Assembly (NCBI GenBank): GCA_030141605.1
Contig: JAQGDQ010000851.1
Location: forward strand, 1 to 40,000
Source of the DNA: Tubiluchus corallicola
Taxonomy: Eukaryota; Priapulida; Priapulimorpha; Priapulimorphida; Tubiluchidae
Length of the DNA stretch: 40,000 bases
Direction: 5' to 3'
The position numbers were made by a program, and so were the translations under genes. Below are positions 1 to 11,097 of the stretch, in pieces (the first letter of the stretch is position 1; each line of letters starts with the position of its first letter). The notes under the pieces were generated by a model. The model worked only from the letters and a program-made list of their open reading frames with translations. It searched no databases and had not been told where the DNA came from.

Positions 1-481
1 AGATAGTTAGCAGCTAGGTAGATAGGTAATTAGATAGATAGCAGCTATGTAGATAGGTAAGTAGATAGATAGATAGGTAAGTAGATAGATAGCAGCTAGG
101 TAGTTAGGTAAGTAGATAGATAGCACCTAGGTAGATAGGTAAGTAGATAGATAGCAGCTAGGTAGATAGGTAAGTAGATAGATAGCAGCTAGGTAGATAG
201 GTAAGTAGATAGATAGCACCTAGGTAGATAGGTAAGTAGATAGATAGCAGCTAGGTAGATAGGTAAGTAAGTAGATAGATAGGTAAGTAGATAGATAGCA
301 GCTAGGTAGATAGCTAAGTAGATAGATAGATAGGTAAGTAGGTAACTAGCAGCTAGGTAGATAAGTAGATAGATAGATAGGTAAGTAGGTAACTAGCAGC
401 TAGGTAGATAGTTAAGTAAGTAGATAGATATGTAAGTAGATACCTAGTAACACGTAGACAGGTAAGTAGGTAGGTAGCTGG
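1..481. repeat. 31-bp GATA/GTAG minisatellite, runs off the left edge
   Basis: Degenerate tetranucleotide DNA built from GATA, GTAG and GGTA words, organised into a 31-bp unit. The landmark CAGCTA (or CACCTA) recurs at 11, 42, 93, 124, 155, 186, 217 and 248. Spacing is 31 bp, with one 51-bp step where extra GATA words are inserted. CAGCTA and CACCTA variants partly alternate, which suggests multi-unit duplication. The array decays after about 430 and begins before the window. Confidence 0.95.
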
Positions 482-656
482 GAGGGAGTTGTTAGTCACT
501 AGACAGCTAACTGAGATAATTAATTCGGTAAGCAGACAGGAATGTAAGTAAACAGGTAAATAAGCAACATGTAGGCAGCTGAACAGATTATTAATTATTA
601 TTAAACCTCATTTATTTTCAAAATCAAATGATTCAAAGCCCTCCGTTTGCTGGGCT

Positions 657-2262
657 ATATGCACTAATACATATAAAAAATACACTACATATTAAATAGT
701 TGTACTAATACATATAAAAAATACACTTCATATAAAATAGTAGCACTAATACACATAAAAAATACACTACATATTAAATAGTAGCACTAATACATATAAA
801 AAATACACTACATATTAAATAGTTGTACTAATACATATAAAAAATACACTACATATAAAATAGTAGCACTAATACACATAAAAAATACACTACATATTAA
901 ATAGTAGCACTAATACATATAAAAATACACTACATATAAATAGTAGCACTAATACAATAAAAATACACTACATATTAAATAGTAGCACTAATACATATAA
1001 AAAATACACTACATATTAAATAGTAGCACTAATACATATAAAAAATACACTACATATTAAATAGTAGCACTAATACATATAAAAAATACACTACATATTA
1101 AATAGTAGCACTAATACATATAAAAAATACACTACATATTAAATAGTGACTAATACATATAAAAAATACACTACATATAAATAGTAGCACTAATACACAT
1201 AAAAAATACACTACATATTAAATAGTAGCACTAATACATATAAAAATACACTACATATAAAATAGTAGCACTAATACACATAACAAATACACTACATATT
1301 AAATAGTAGCACTAATACATATAAAAATACACTAATATAAAAGATAAAAAATACATACATATAAATATAGCACTAATACATATAAAAATACACTACATAT
1401 AAATAGTAGCACTAATACAATAAAAATACACTACATATTAAATAAGCACTAATACATATAAAAAATACACTGCATATTAAATAGTAGCACTAATACATAT
1501 AAAAAATACACTACATATTAAATAGTAGCACTAACACATACAAAAAATAAATTACATTTTAAATAGAAGCACTAATACATATAAAAAATACACTGCATAT
1601 TAAATACAAGCACTAATACATATAAAAATACACTACATATTAAACAGAAGCACTAATACATACAAAAAGATAAACTACACATTAAATAGAAGCACTAATA
1701 CATATAAAAAATACACTGCATATTAAATAGTAGCACTAATACATATAAAAAATACACTACATATTAAATAGTAGCACTAACACATACAAAAAATAAATTA
1801 CATTTTAAATAGAAGCACTAATACATATAAAAAATACACTGCATATTAAATACAAGCACTAATACATATAAAAATACACTACATATTAAACAGAAGCACT
1901 AATACATACAAAAAGATAAACTACACATTAAATAGAAGCACTAATACATATAAAAAATACACTGCATATTAAATAGTAGCACTAATACATATAAAAAATA
2001 CACTACATATTAAATAGTAGCACTAACACATACAAAAAATAAATTACATTTTAAATAGAAGCACTAATACATATAAAAAATACACTGCATATTAAATACA
2101 AGCACTAATACATATAAAAATACACTACATATTAAACAGAAGCACTAATACATACAAAAAGATAAACTACACATTAAATAGAAGCACTAATACATATAAA
2201 AAATACACTGCATATTAAATAGAAGCACTAATACATATAAAAAAAATACACTATATGTTAAA
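657..2262. repeat. 41-bp AT-rich minisatellite array, about 39 units
   Basis: Tandem units of about 41 bp with the core AGCACTAATACATATAAAA followed by a TACACTACATATTAAATAG-type half. Units at the left vary by small deletions and by TAGTTG versus TAGTAG ends. Units right of about 1445 fall into six clearly different monomer types that repeat in fixed order. The array ends in a diverged unit near 2262. Spurious short ORFs overlap its right end. Confidence 0.96.
1471..2216. repeat. 246-bp higher-order repeat (six 41-bp monomers), about 3 copies
   Basis: Inside the 41-bp array, diagnostic monomers recur every 246 bp, exactly six 41-bp units. The TGCATATT variant followed by TAAATAGTAG or TAAATAGAAG starts at 1471, 1717, 1963 and 2209. 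The TACAAAAAGATAAAC variant starts at 1661, 1907 and 2153. Copies look almost identical, whereas neighbouring monomers within a copy differ at several sites. That is the pattern of recent amplification of a hexamer block by unequal exchange. Confidence 0.93.
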
Positions 2263-2719
2263 TAGAAGTGGCTAATGGTACTAACACTTGTGCAGCTGTA
2301 GCAAAGTGTAAAAACTAGATATGTAAGAAAGCATCTTATGAATTTCCCTGCACTTTTTGCCTTACTGTTGGCTTGCTCAAACATTTTGTTGTTAAGTACG
2401 GATAGCTTTAATGTAACAGCATTTCCTGTATAGTTATAATAACACAAAAGTTCCCTACAACCAGGTTACTTCATCTGTTCCTTCAAGCATTTACATGCCC
2501 CACCAAATATATGCATACGTGTTGCTTTTAATTTGCCCGATTTTGATGTAGTGACTCGTAAATTTGCACAAGAACCAGAGTTCTGAATAGTACGAACATT
2601 CCAGTATACAATATCGTACATAGTAATTGTATACTATATATACCCTATATTACTTGTGTACTTTTATTGTTCTGTGTGTTGTTTATACGGCTTGTTCTTT
2701 GTGTACAGGATATACAAAA
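2263..2719. other. Unassigned spacer between two arrays
   Basis: AT-rich sequence with no gene, RNA or repeat I can support. An 86-codon minus-strand ORF spans its left end but starts in unique DNA and ends in the 41-bp array, with a composition like random AT-rich translation. The start of a TACT/TTGC drift is visible near 2700. Confidence 0.5.
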
Positions 2720-3692
2720 GTTGCTTGCTTCTTGCTCGCTTACTTACGTATTTGTTTATTTACTTACGTATTTTATATATTTACTTGCTTTTTACCTATT
2801 TGCTACTTACTTGCTTACTTTCTTGCTTGCTTGCTTACTTAACTAACTAACTAACTTACTTACTTGGCAACCTGCCTCCTGCTTGCTTGCCTGCCTGCCT
2901 GCCTGCCTACCTGACTACCTACCTACTTACTCACTTACTTACATACTTTCTTCCTAGCTTGCTCACTTGCTTACTCACTCACTCATTCACTCACTTGCTC
3001 ACTTGCTCGCTCTCTTGCTCATTCACTTACTCACTCACTTGCTCGCTCACTCACTCACTCAATTACTCTCTCACTCACTCACCACACACCACCCCACCCA
3101 CCACCCCCCACCTCATTCACTTACTCACTCATCACTTACTCACTCATTCACTCACTCCCTCATTCACTTACTCACTCATCACTCACTTGCTCGCTTGCTC
3201 ACTCACTCACTCATTCACTTACTCAGTCACTCATTCACTTACTCACTCATTCGCTCACTCACTCACTCATTAACTTACTCACTCACTCATTCACTTACTC
3301 TCTCACTCATTCACTTACTCACTCATCACTCACTCATTTGCTTACTCATTCACTTACTCACTCATTCACTTACTCACTCATCACTCACTTGCTCGCTTGC
3401 TCACTCACTCACTCAGTCACTCACTCATTTGCTTACTCACTCACTTGCTTGCTCGCTCATTCACTTACTCACTCATTACTCACTCAGTCACTTACTCTCT
3501 CACTCATTCACTTACTCACTCATCACTCACTCATTTGCTTACTCGCTCGCTCATTCACTTACTCACTCATCACTCACTCACTCACTCACTCATCACTCAC
3601 TCGCTCGCTTGCTCATTCACTTACTCACTCATCACTCACTCACTCATTGGCTCACTCATTCACTTACTCTCTCACTTATTCACTTACTTACA
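2720..3692. repeat. Degenerate tetranucleotide array (CTTG/CTTA then CTCA/CATT)
   Basis: About 970 bp of pyrimidine-rich tetranucleotide words. It begins as CTTG and CTTA words, passes through a CCTG/CCTA block at about 2870-2930, and becomes CTCA, CTTA and CATT words to the end. A C-rich patch at about 3080-3115 interrupts it. All plus-strand frames are open for long stretches, giving His-Ser-Leu-Thr translations (up to 248 codons). These are products of the repeat, not genes. Confidence 0.95.
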
Positions 3693-4363
3693 TGTAGCTG
3701 TTGGGTTTTATGAAAATTCCGTTCATTCACCTTATGAGACCATTGGGTGAAGGTTGCTCTCTTTTCAAAGCACCAGTTTTGCAGAATGGCAACCTACATA
3801 GTAAGTTTTAATAAGTGGCCGTGCAGATGGGCTAAACTGTGTTGAATATCAAAATAGTAAATGTTTGATTTGGCTAGCGGGGGGAAGTACAATGTTGCGT
3901 GAGTCAGCCATTGATGCTCAAAGTGCTAATCAATTTTAAAATTCACTTTAAACTGATAGTAACAATAATTAGGCGTTTTGGTTTATGATGAATGAGTTTC
4001 CATTGTGTAGGAAAGTCCCTCCCCAAATGATTTATAAGGTGAAAATTTAAATGAAATGGCTACTGGAGGGCTCTGTTTAAACTACGGAAATTTGAATAAC
4101 TCGTGTAGCTATCGTGAAAATGTGTCGTTGTTGTTGTTTATAGAAACTTAGTTGTTTACAGTGTGTGCCACTGTTTTTGCTCGGTTTCCGCGAAATGTAA
4201 GTGTAATTAAGTTCGCAACTTAATTAAAGGAGAGGACAAGTCACTTGGCTTGTTTAATTTATTTTACTGCTATCGTTTAAACGTAGAAAAATACAACAAC
4301 AGCATTCGTACAAGCATATATAAGGAAGCATATACATATACATATATACTTATACATATATGG
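3693..4363. other. Unassigned unique sequence
   Basis: Low-repeat AT-rich DNA. I see no ORF of note, no RNA gene and no match to the dispersed families found elsewhere in the window. Its last 60 bases are TA- and CATATA-rich and lead into the dinucleotide array. Confidence 0.4.
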
Positions 4364-4418
<55 letters not shown>

Positions 4419-4432
4419 TAGATAGATAGATA
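4364..4432. repeat. (TA)n then (GATA)n microsatellite
   Basis: An uninterrupted TA run of about 50 bp is followed by four GATA units. It is flanked on both sides by imperfect CATATATA-type words. The family A1 fragment begins about 60 bp further right. Confidence 0.95.
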
Positions 4433-4489
4433 TAAGTTTTAAGTTTTATATATGTGGTTATACATATATGCTTATATTATATAGTATAA

Positions 4490-4842
4490 CGTAGTACGCA
4501 CGTTCGAGATCTCATGCGTGAGCACAGCAGTAAATTTGAAATTTCAATTTTTATCTTAAAACTTGCCTAGTTTTAGTACAACACACCGAATATCTTACAG
4601 TAGCACTGTACTTTAATTTCGCTTTCGTAAACACGTGCAACACGCTCGTGGAATGTTTGTGCTGTTGAAAATTAATGTTAGTTTGTGATTTCATCAATAG
4701 TTGGGCTCGCCCGCCGTTAATTAAGTTTTTAATCTCTTATTTAATCATCAGAAAAGCTTTTGCAGTATTAATCGTGTTGAAATGTATACTTTTTATCAGT
4801 TTTGAAAATGGGGTAGTATATGAAAAATCATCCTGTCTTCCA
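4490..4842 (-). mobile_element. Family A element, copy A1 (3'-truncated)
   Basis: On the minus strand this matches the first 360 bp of the complete copy at 39377-39991. Shared blocks include GATGATTTTTCATA, GGCGAGCCCAACT-type, ATTCCACGAGCGTG and GTGCTCACGCATGAGAT. Its outer end is at 4842, next to TTAA at 4843-4846, and it begins TGGAAGACAGGATGATT like the other family ends. Homology stops at about 4490 just inside the TATA-rich zone. There is no transposase ORF; it is a non-autonomous fragment. Confidence 0.85.
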
Positions 4843-4890
4843 TTAACGTAATCAAAATTAATGGTAAAAAAGAATCATTATATATATATA

Positions 4891-5098
4891 TGATTATGTT
4901 CAGTTGTGACGTCGTCCGTCACTTACTGAGCTCACTGTCATTAATTACATTTTTAAGCTATTATTTAGTTATCACAGCCATTTTGGCATCATTATAGGTT
5001 TTAAAATGCGCACTTTTTACCGTATTTCCTCCCTAAATATGTAAGCAAGCAAGCGTGTGAGTAAATAAGCAAGTAAGAGCATGAAAAATCACCCCGTC
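4891..5098 (-). mobile_element. Family A element, copy A2 (diverged, left 200 bp only)
   Basis: In minus orientation this starts beside TTAA (5099-5102) with GACGGGGTGATTTTTCAT. It continues with diverged matches to the GTATACATTTTAACA and ACGTCACAACTGAACATAA parts of family A. A short TTGC/TTAC tetranucleotide stretch (about 5040-5075) appears inserted near the end. Homology runs out in a TATATATA tract at about 4880. It lies in tandem with A1 in the same orientation. Confidence 0.65.
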
Positions 5099-5102
5099 TT
5101 AA

Positions 5103-5577
5103 TTTATGTACGCGATGCCCGATTCTTCATTCAGCCGTCCCCTTTTTTTGAATCCCTCGAGATTTAAAGCATCGCGTCGTTAAAATCTTTGCTGTCATAG
5201 AATCAGCGTAAACTGCAATTGATGCAATTGATGTGAGAATACGGTTTTCTGATGATTGTTGAAACTATTAGGTAATTTGGCACAATTATATGCATCGCGG
5301 AAAATGAAAACAATTTTATGAATCCTCACTGAGTTGATCAAATTGCACGTCTCGTCACGTAAGATGAAGCGTTATATAGGAACTGTGAAACATTCTTGAC
5401 AATGAAGGTTATAAATGAAGCCGCTGAAAGAATAGAGGACGAAGTGTGAGTCGTAAGAAGTATTCGTATTTTTTTGTTTTCTGCTTGTAAAGAAATCCGG
5501 CAGTGTTCCAAGCATGTTTGAAAGGTGCGACGAATTCTTCGTTCGAAACAAAAAACTGCTAACCTGTTGATTTTTGT
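5103..5577. other. Unassigned unique sequence
   Basis: No supported gene. A 139-codon minus-strand ORF covers part of it, but its N-terminal two thirds is Asp/Asn-rich translation of the adjacent ATC array. Confidence 0.4.
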
Positions 5578-5581
5578 TCAA

Positions 5582-5957
5582 ATCGTCGTTATTCTCATCG
5601 TCGTCGTCATCATTAACATCATGATGATCGTCATCACTTTCATCATTATTGACATCGTCATTGTTATCATCATCATTGTCATCTTTATTGTCGTCATTGT
5701 CGTCATAACCATAATCACCATTACCGGCATCATTAGTTATATCACCATTATCGTTAATCATCATCATTATCATTACCATCACCATTATCATTAATCATCA
5801 TCATTATCATTACCATCATCATTATCGTCATTATTGCCGTCATCGTCGTCGCTGTCATAACCATAATCACTCTCACTAGCATTATCAGTTATATCATCAT
5901 TATCATCAACTTCATAATCATCATCACTGTCATCATCATCATCATCATCATCGTCTT
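5582..5957. repeat. Imperfect ATC trinucleotide array 1
   Basis: ATC/GTC/ATT trinucleotides. A longer block is duplicated inside: GTCATAACCATAATCAC occurs at 5702 and again at 5854, 152 bp later, with similar following sequence. The array therefore grew partly by duplication of about 150 bp rather than by single-triplet slippage only. Long Asp/Asn or Ile/Val ORFs here are artefacts. Confidence 0.93.
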
Positions 5958-6078
5958 AGAAAAGCTAATTACAGAATGTGTAACATGTAATATTGTAGAA
6001 TTCACTCTGTCTAGTGTCTGTGTAACATTTATAATGTTTGTACCGAAATTTTGCCTGCATAAAGAGACTATTAAAGAC

Positions 6079-6281
6079 TCATTATCATCACCATCATCAT
6101 CATCATCATCATCATCATTATCATTGTTGTCGTCGTCGTATCACTGTCATCATCGTTGTCACTGGCATCATCGTCATCATCATCATCGTCATTTTCATCA
6201 TCATCGTCATTATCATCATCGTCATTATCATCATCATCGTCATCATAGTCATCATCGTCATCATCATCATCATCATCGTCT
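6079..6281. repeat. Imperfect ATC trinucleotide array 2
   Basis: A second, cleaner ATC/GTC array about 120 bp after the first. His-rich, Ile-rich and Met-rich ORFs on both strands are translations of the repeat. Confidence 0.94.
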
Positions 6282-6837
6282 TTACCATATGCATCGTATT
6301 CAATGTGAACAATCCATTCTGTAAACTAAGCTGCTTATTTTCGTTTCAAAAACCGATTGACCATTAGTTTGATGTGTGTCCTCCTGACCCAAACAAGATG
6401 CCTCATTTCAAGAAGCCACAGAAGAAGTAAATTAAAAATTTCTCTTCAAAAATTTATTTTCCGGAAAACACCGTTGGCTCTTCGCTTATCCACGTTAAGC
6501 TGACCGCTTCCAAAAACGCCACAACGTCATGATGAGATGCGCCATCAAATCAGGAATTCGCTGGAAAAAGTGTCATTATCCCAAACGGGTTTCAATAGCC
6601 TTTATCGATTTTTTCCTATCTGGAGTCATCCTGGTCGCAAACTGGAATTTTTAATAAAACGTAATTGATGGACTTTGGTAAATGAGATGGCGTAGTGACG
6701 TCAGATTTGCAGATTATCCTTCTGTCTAGAGACCCTTGTAGCCTATGCGTTAACTGAAAGTTGGGTCATTTGGGCTCTGTAAACCCCGTACAGTAAAATC
6801 CACTCGACCACATGCACAATAAAAACGTGTGATTGAT
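6282..6837. other. Unassigned unique sequence with one CRE palindrome
   Basis: Moderate-GC sequence without an ORF of interest. TGACGTCA lies at 6696-6703. I could not match it to the A, B, C, D or F families. Confidence 0.4.
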
Positions 6838-8633
6838 TTGACTTGATTTGATTTAAGTCTTTATTGCAAACTCTAGGTTCATATATACAAAAATACATTC
6901 ACGTATGATTTGATTTGATTTAAGTCTTTATTGCAGACTCTAGGGTCATATATACAAACATACATTCACCTATGATTTGATTTGATTTAAGTCTTTATTG
7001 CAGAGTCTGGGTTCATATATACAAAAATACGTTCACGTATGATTTGACTTGATTTAAGTCTCTATTGCAGACTCTAGGTTCATATATAGAAAAATACATT
7101 CACGTATGATTTGATTTGATTTAAGTCTTTATTGCAAACTCTGGGTTCATATATACAAAAATACATTCACGTATGATTTTATTTGATTTAAGTCTTTATT
7201 GCAGACTCTAGGTTCATATATACAAAAATACATTCACGTATGATTTGACTTGATTTAAGTCTTTATTTCAAACTCTAGGTTCATATATACAAACATACAT
7301 TCACGTATGATTTGATTTGATTTAAGTCTTTATTGCAGACTCTAGGTTCATATATACAAACATACATTCACGTATGATTTGATTTGATTTAAGTCTTTAT
7401 TGCAAACTCTAGGTTCATATATACAAACATACATTCACGTATGATTTGATTTGATTTAAGTCTTTATTGCAAACTCCAGGTTCATATATACCAACATACA
7501 TTCACGTATGATTTGATTTGATTTAAGTCTTTATTGCAGACTCTAGGTTCATATATACAAACATACATTCACGTATGATTTGATTTGATTTAAGTCTTTA
7601 TTGCAGACTCTAGGTTCATATATACAAACATACATTCACGTATGATTTGATTTGATTTAAGTCTTTATTGCAGACTCTAGGTTCATATATACAAACATAC
7701 ATTCACGTATGATTTGATTTGATTTAAGTCTTTATTGCAAACTCTAGGTTCATATATACAAACATACATTCACGTATGATTTGATTTGATTTAAGTCTTT
7801 ATTGCAAACTCTAGGTTCATATATACAAACATACATTCACGTATGATTTGATTTGATTTAAGTGTTTATTGCAAACTCTAGGTTCATATATACAAACATA
7901 TATTCACGTATGATTTGACTTGATTTAAGTCTTTATTGCAGACTCTAGGTTCATATATACAAAAATACATTCACGTATGATTTGACTTGGTTTAAGTCTT
8001 TATTGCAAACTCTAGGTTCATATACACAAAAATGCATTCACGTATGATTTGATTTGATTTAAGTCTTTATTGCAAACTCTAGGTTCATATATACAAACAT
8101 ACATTCACCTATGATTTGATTTGATTTAAGTCTTTATTGCAGACTCTAGGGTCATATATACAAACATACATTCACCTATGATTTGATTTGATTTAAGTCT
8201 TTATTGCAGACTCTAGGTTCATATATACAAAAATAAATTCACGTATGATTTGACTTGATTTAAGTCTTTATTGCAAACTCTAGGTTCATATATAGAAAAA
8301 TACATTCACGTATGATTTGATTTGATTTAAGTCTTTATTGCAGATTCTAGGTTCATATATACAAACATACATTCACCTATGATTTGATTTGATTTAAGTC
8401 TTTATTGCAGACTCTAGGGTCATATATACAAACATACATTCACCTATGATTTGATTTGATTTAAATCTTTATTGCAGACTCTAGGTTCATATATACAAAA
8501 ATAAATTCACGTATGATTTGACTTGATTTAAGTCTTTATTGCAAACTCTAGGTTCATATATAGAAAAATACATTCACGTATGATTTGATTTGATTTAAGT
8601 CTTTATTGCAGATTCTAGGTTCATATATACAAA
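6838..8633. repeat. 67-bp satellite, about 27 units
   Basis: Very regular 67-bp units: GATTTGATTTGATTTAAGTC, then TTTATTGCA, then CTAGGTTCATATATACAAA, then ATTCACGTATG. Adjacent units start at 6905 and 6972. Variants such as TATAGAAAAATAC and ATAAATTC recur at multiples of 67. ATAAATTC at 8233 and 8501 is 268 bp apart, four units, showing four-unit duplication at the right end. Read on the minus strand each unit has AATAAA followed by repeated ATCAA words, which resembles the 3' tail of a non-LTR retrotransposon. Confidence 0.97.
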
Positions 8634-8982
8634 GGGTCAAAAATTACATACAAGAGTTATTAATATTTAGAATTGTGACTTAGTTAGTGACACGCAAAGT
8701 AAATGAATGTATAAACTATAAAAAAAATCGGCAGGGCATTATGGAAAACAATAAAGAAGTTTATTCATTTCTTTCTAATGGAGGAAGTAAAGAATGCCTC
8801 CCGTTCGCTTTAAATGCTTACAAATTCATGTACCATTGTCACTAATAGCAACTCTTTTGCAAAGACTAAGTATGCACTACTGCAATAAAACTTTCTCTAT
8901 AAGCGAAATTTTATACATACAGCTAGAGCTGGTGCAGACAATGTGAGAAAAGAACAATCTTACTTTTTACAGTCAAGGAAGG
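8634..8982. other. Unassigned spacer
   Basis: AT-rich sequence between the 67-bp satellite and the A3 element. No gene or repeat recognised. Confidence 0.4.
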
Positions 8983-8986
8983 TTAA

Positions 8987-9609
8987 CAGTGAATGGCAAT
9001 GATTTTTCATTTACTACCCCATTTTCAAGTCCTTTAAAAAGTATACATTTTAACACTATTAATAAGTGCAAAAGTGTTTCTGGTAATTAAATAATAGATT
9101 AGAAACTTAATTAATGGCGGGCGAGCCCAACTGTTGATGACATCACAAACTAACATAATTTTCAACAGCAAAAATATTCCACGAGCGTGTTGCACGTGTT
9201 TGCGAAAGCGAAAATTGAATCACATTGCTACTGTAGGATATTCAGTGTGTTGTACTAAAATTAGGCAAGTTTCAAGACAAAAATTCAAATTTCAGCTTTA
9301 CCGCTATGCTTACTCACGAGCTGTCGAACGTGTGTAGTTCGTCACAAACTAACACATCTGAACTGAACAGGGGTACAGCACCTGTCTTTTATGCAATGCG
9401 CCTCCGAAATGCAGGCGCTAGTGCCCGTCTAACTAACTAATGGTGAAATGCACGTAACAGCGAAGAATTAGTGGCGCGAACGTGAAATTGTGTTTGTGTG
9501 ATAGTAATTCTTTCACATAAGTCATTTTTGAAAAACAGCGTGTTTCCTTTCAATATTTTAAAGAGTAGATTGTTTTAACCTACAGTTTAAGATTGCGTCT
9601 GGTTTTGCT
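8987..9609 (+). mobile_element. Family A element, copy A3 (apparently full length, 623 bp)
   Basis: Bounded by TTAA at 8983-8986 and TTAA at 9610-9613. It matches copy A7 over its full length: GATTTTTCATTTACTACCCC, GGCGAGCCCAACTGTTGATG, CCACGAGCGTGTTGCACGTG, the GCAGGCGCTAGTGC block, GTAATTCTTTCAC, and the end GTCTGGTTTTGC before TTTAA. The right end, read inverted (AGCAAAACCAGACGCAATC), resembles the left ends of sister copies. The left 15 bases are diverged. No coding capacity for a transposase; small ORFs here are chance. Confidence 0.88.
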
Positions 9610-9613
9610 TTAA

Positions 9614-10000
9614 GTTCAGCAAGTCTAGGCTAATGGATGAGTTATTTGTATTATAAGACAAACTTGCTAAATGAACATACAGACACCAGTAAGCTGAGAC
9701 CCAAGGAAACACAGACAACCTGCCCTTTTTTTAGTAACTACATAGTTAGTCTAATATAACATCTCCTATAAGTTAAGATTGTATTTCTTGCTCTCTATCT
9801 TATTGTGTGCATGAGTTCTAGTTGTATGTAATTTTCCTGAGTGTTATTCGAAAAGCTTTGTTGCAAGTGTTGCAGGTGTTGCTTTGTTGTACATATGGTG
9901 TGGTGAACTTTGCTGTATGCGTGTTGCTGATACAAAGTTTACTGCAATAAGTTATATTAGATGTGTTAGAAAGACGAAAAGATAATGTTAAGCTCCACAT
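9614..10000. other. Unassigned spacer
   Basis: AT-rich DNA with GTTGTTGCAAGTGTTGCAGG-like short direct repeats near 9860. No supported gene or RNA. Confidence 0.35.
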
Positions 10001-10289
10001 CCTATAATTCCTATATTTTTTGAAAACGTCCTATAATTCCTATAAAACTTGATAAAACTATAAAAATGTCCTATAACTCCTATATTTTGTCCTATAATTC
10101 CTATAAAACTTGATAAAACTATAAAAAATGTCCTATAATTCCTATATTTTGTCCTATAATTCCTATAAAACTTGATAAAACTATAAAATGTCCTATAATT
10201 CCTATAAAAGTTGATAGAACCATAAAAATGTCCTATAATTCCTATAAAACTTGATAAAACTATAAAAATGTCCTATAATTCCTATAAAG
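10001..10289. repeat. ATTCCTATA minisatellite, alternating 40- and 21-bp modules
   Basis: Repeats of TCCTATAATTCCTATA followed either by AAACTTGATAAAACTATAAAA (about 40-bp module) or by TTTTG (about 21-bp module). The two alternate at first and then the long module predominates. Outlying degenerate words (TCCTATAATTGCTATA, TTTCCTATATTTTC) occur at about 10530-10600, just before family B1, so the array probably once extended to that element. Confidence 0.92.
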
Positions 10290-10617
10290 TAATGAATTCT
10301 CAATAAAATGATAATGCTATTGGTATTTTTCGCACGCATAACCACAATTAGATATTATAAGTACATATCTTCATGATTTAGGCATTTTAGTGAATGTAAA
10401 TAACAATTGTCTGTCGCAAAGTATGTATGTTTTTTACAGAGTTTAGAGGAAAAATCATTTATTTTTGCAAACAAATTGTGAAAATCGGTGGTATAGTGTA
10501 AGATAAGAAAGTTTCGTTTTTAAGGAAAAATGTCCTATAATTGCTATATTTTTTCAAAAAATTTCCTATATTTTCTTAGAATAATGTCCTAGATTTTTGA
10601 AAAGTAAAGTACGAGCC

Positions 10618-11097
10618 CTGTAAGGCTTACGGTGTAAGCTATGTCCCAGAAAACTTTCTATACAAAGTTATATTACTTAACATTACGCTTACCTGTTTGA
10701 AAGACTTACGCAACTGGAAAGGAAAATTCTTAGCTGTTTAAAATACACGCACTAACTGGTAAATTGTCGTTGACTCACCTTCCCGGCGTGCACCACTGAT
10801 TCACCAAAGAAAGTCTTTTAATCTTGTTAACGATATAAAGTAATTTAAGCGCTTGTTTAGTTAGTGAAGTGTGCGCTACGAATTATTTTCTCAAACTTAA
10901 TGTGATATATACTTGTTTCAAATGGCTGACCGTTAAAATGGCCGCGCCTAATGGTCATCGTTAGATTTAAATTTCCAAATTTCGTGCAACGTTACTGCTA
11001 ATGCAAGCTCTGTGCACAATGAGGTAATGCAGGTGATACAAAATTATAAAAAACGATCTTTTAGCTTTGTGTAGTAGGTATGGGAGTTTTATTTGCT
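10618..11097 (+). mobile_element. Family B element, copy B1 (left end missing)
   Basis: Matches B3 (26074-26690) through TATATTACTTA, TTGAAAGACTTA, GACTCACC, GTAATTTAA, GTGTGCGCTACGAAT, AAATGGC and the GCGTTACTGCT-type block. Its right end, GGGAGTTTTATTTGC, meets TTAA at 11098-11101, as expected for the family. The left third is replaced by the minisatellite debris at 10530-10600. Non-autonomous, with no transposase ORF. Confidence 0.8.

Noticed and set aside
2887-3750. Several long plus-strand ORFs (up to 248 codons), His-Ser-Leu-Thr-rich
   Set aside because: They are translations of the CTCA/CTTA tetranucleotide array; several frames are open at once, as a stop-free repeat requires.
5372-6367. 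Asp/Asn-rich, Ile-rich, His-rich and Met-rich ORFs
   Set aside because: Translations of ATC triplets on both strands.
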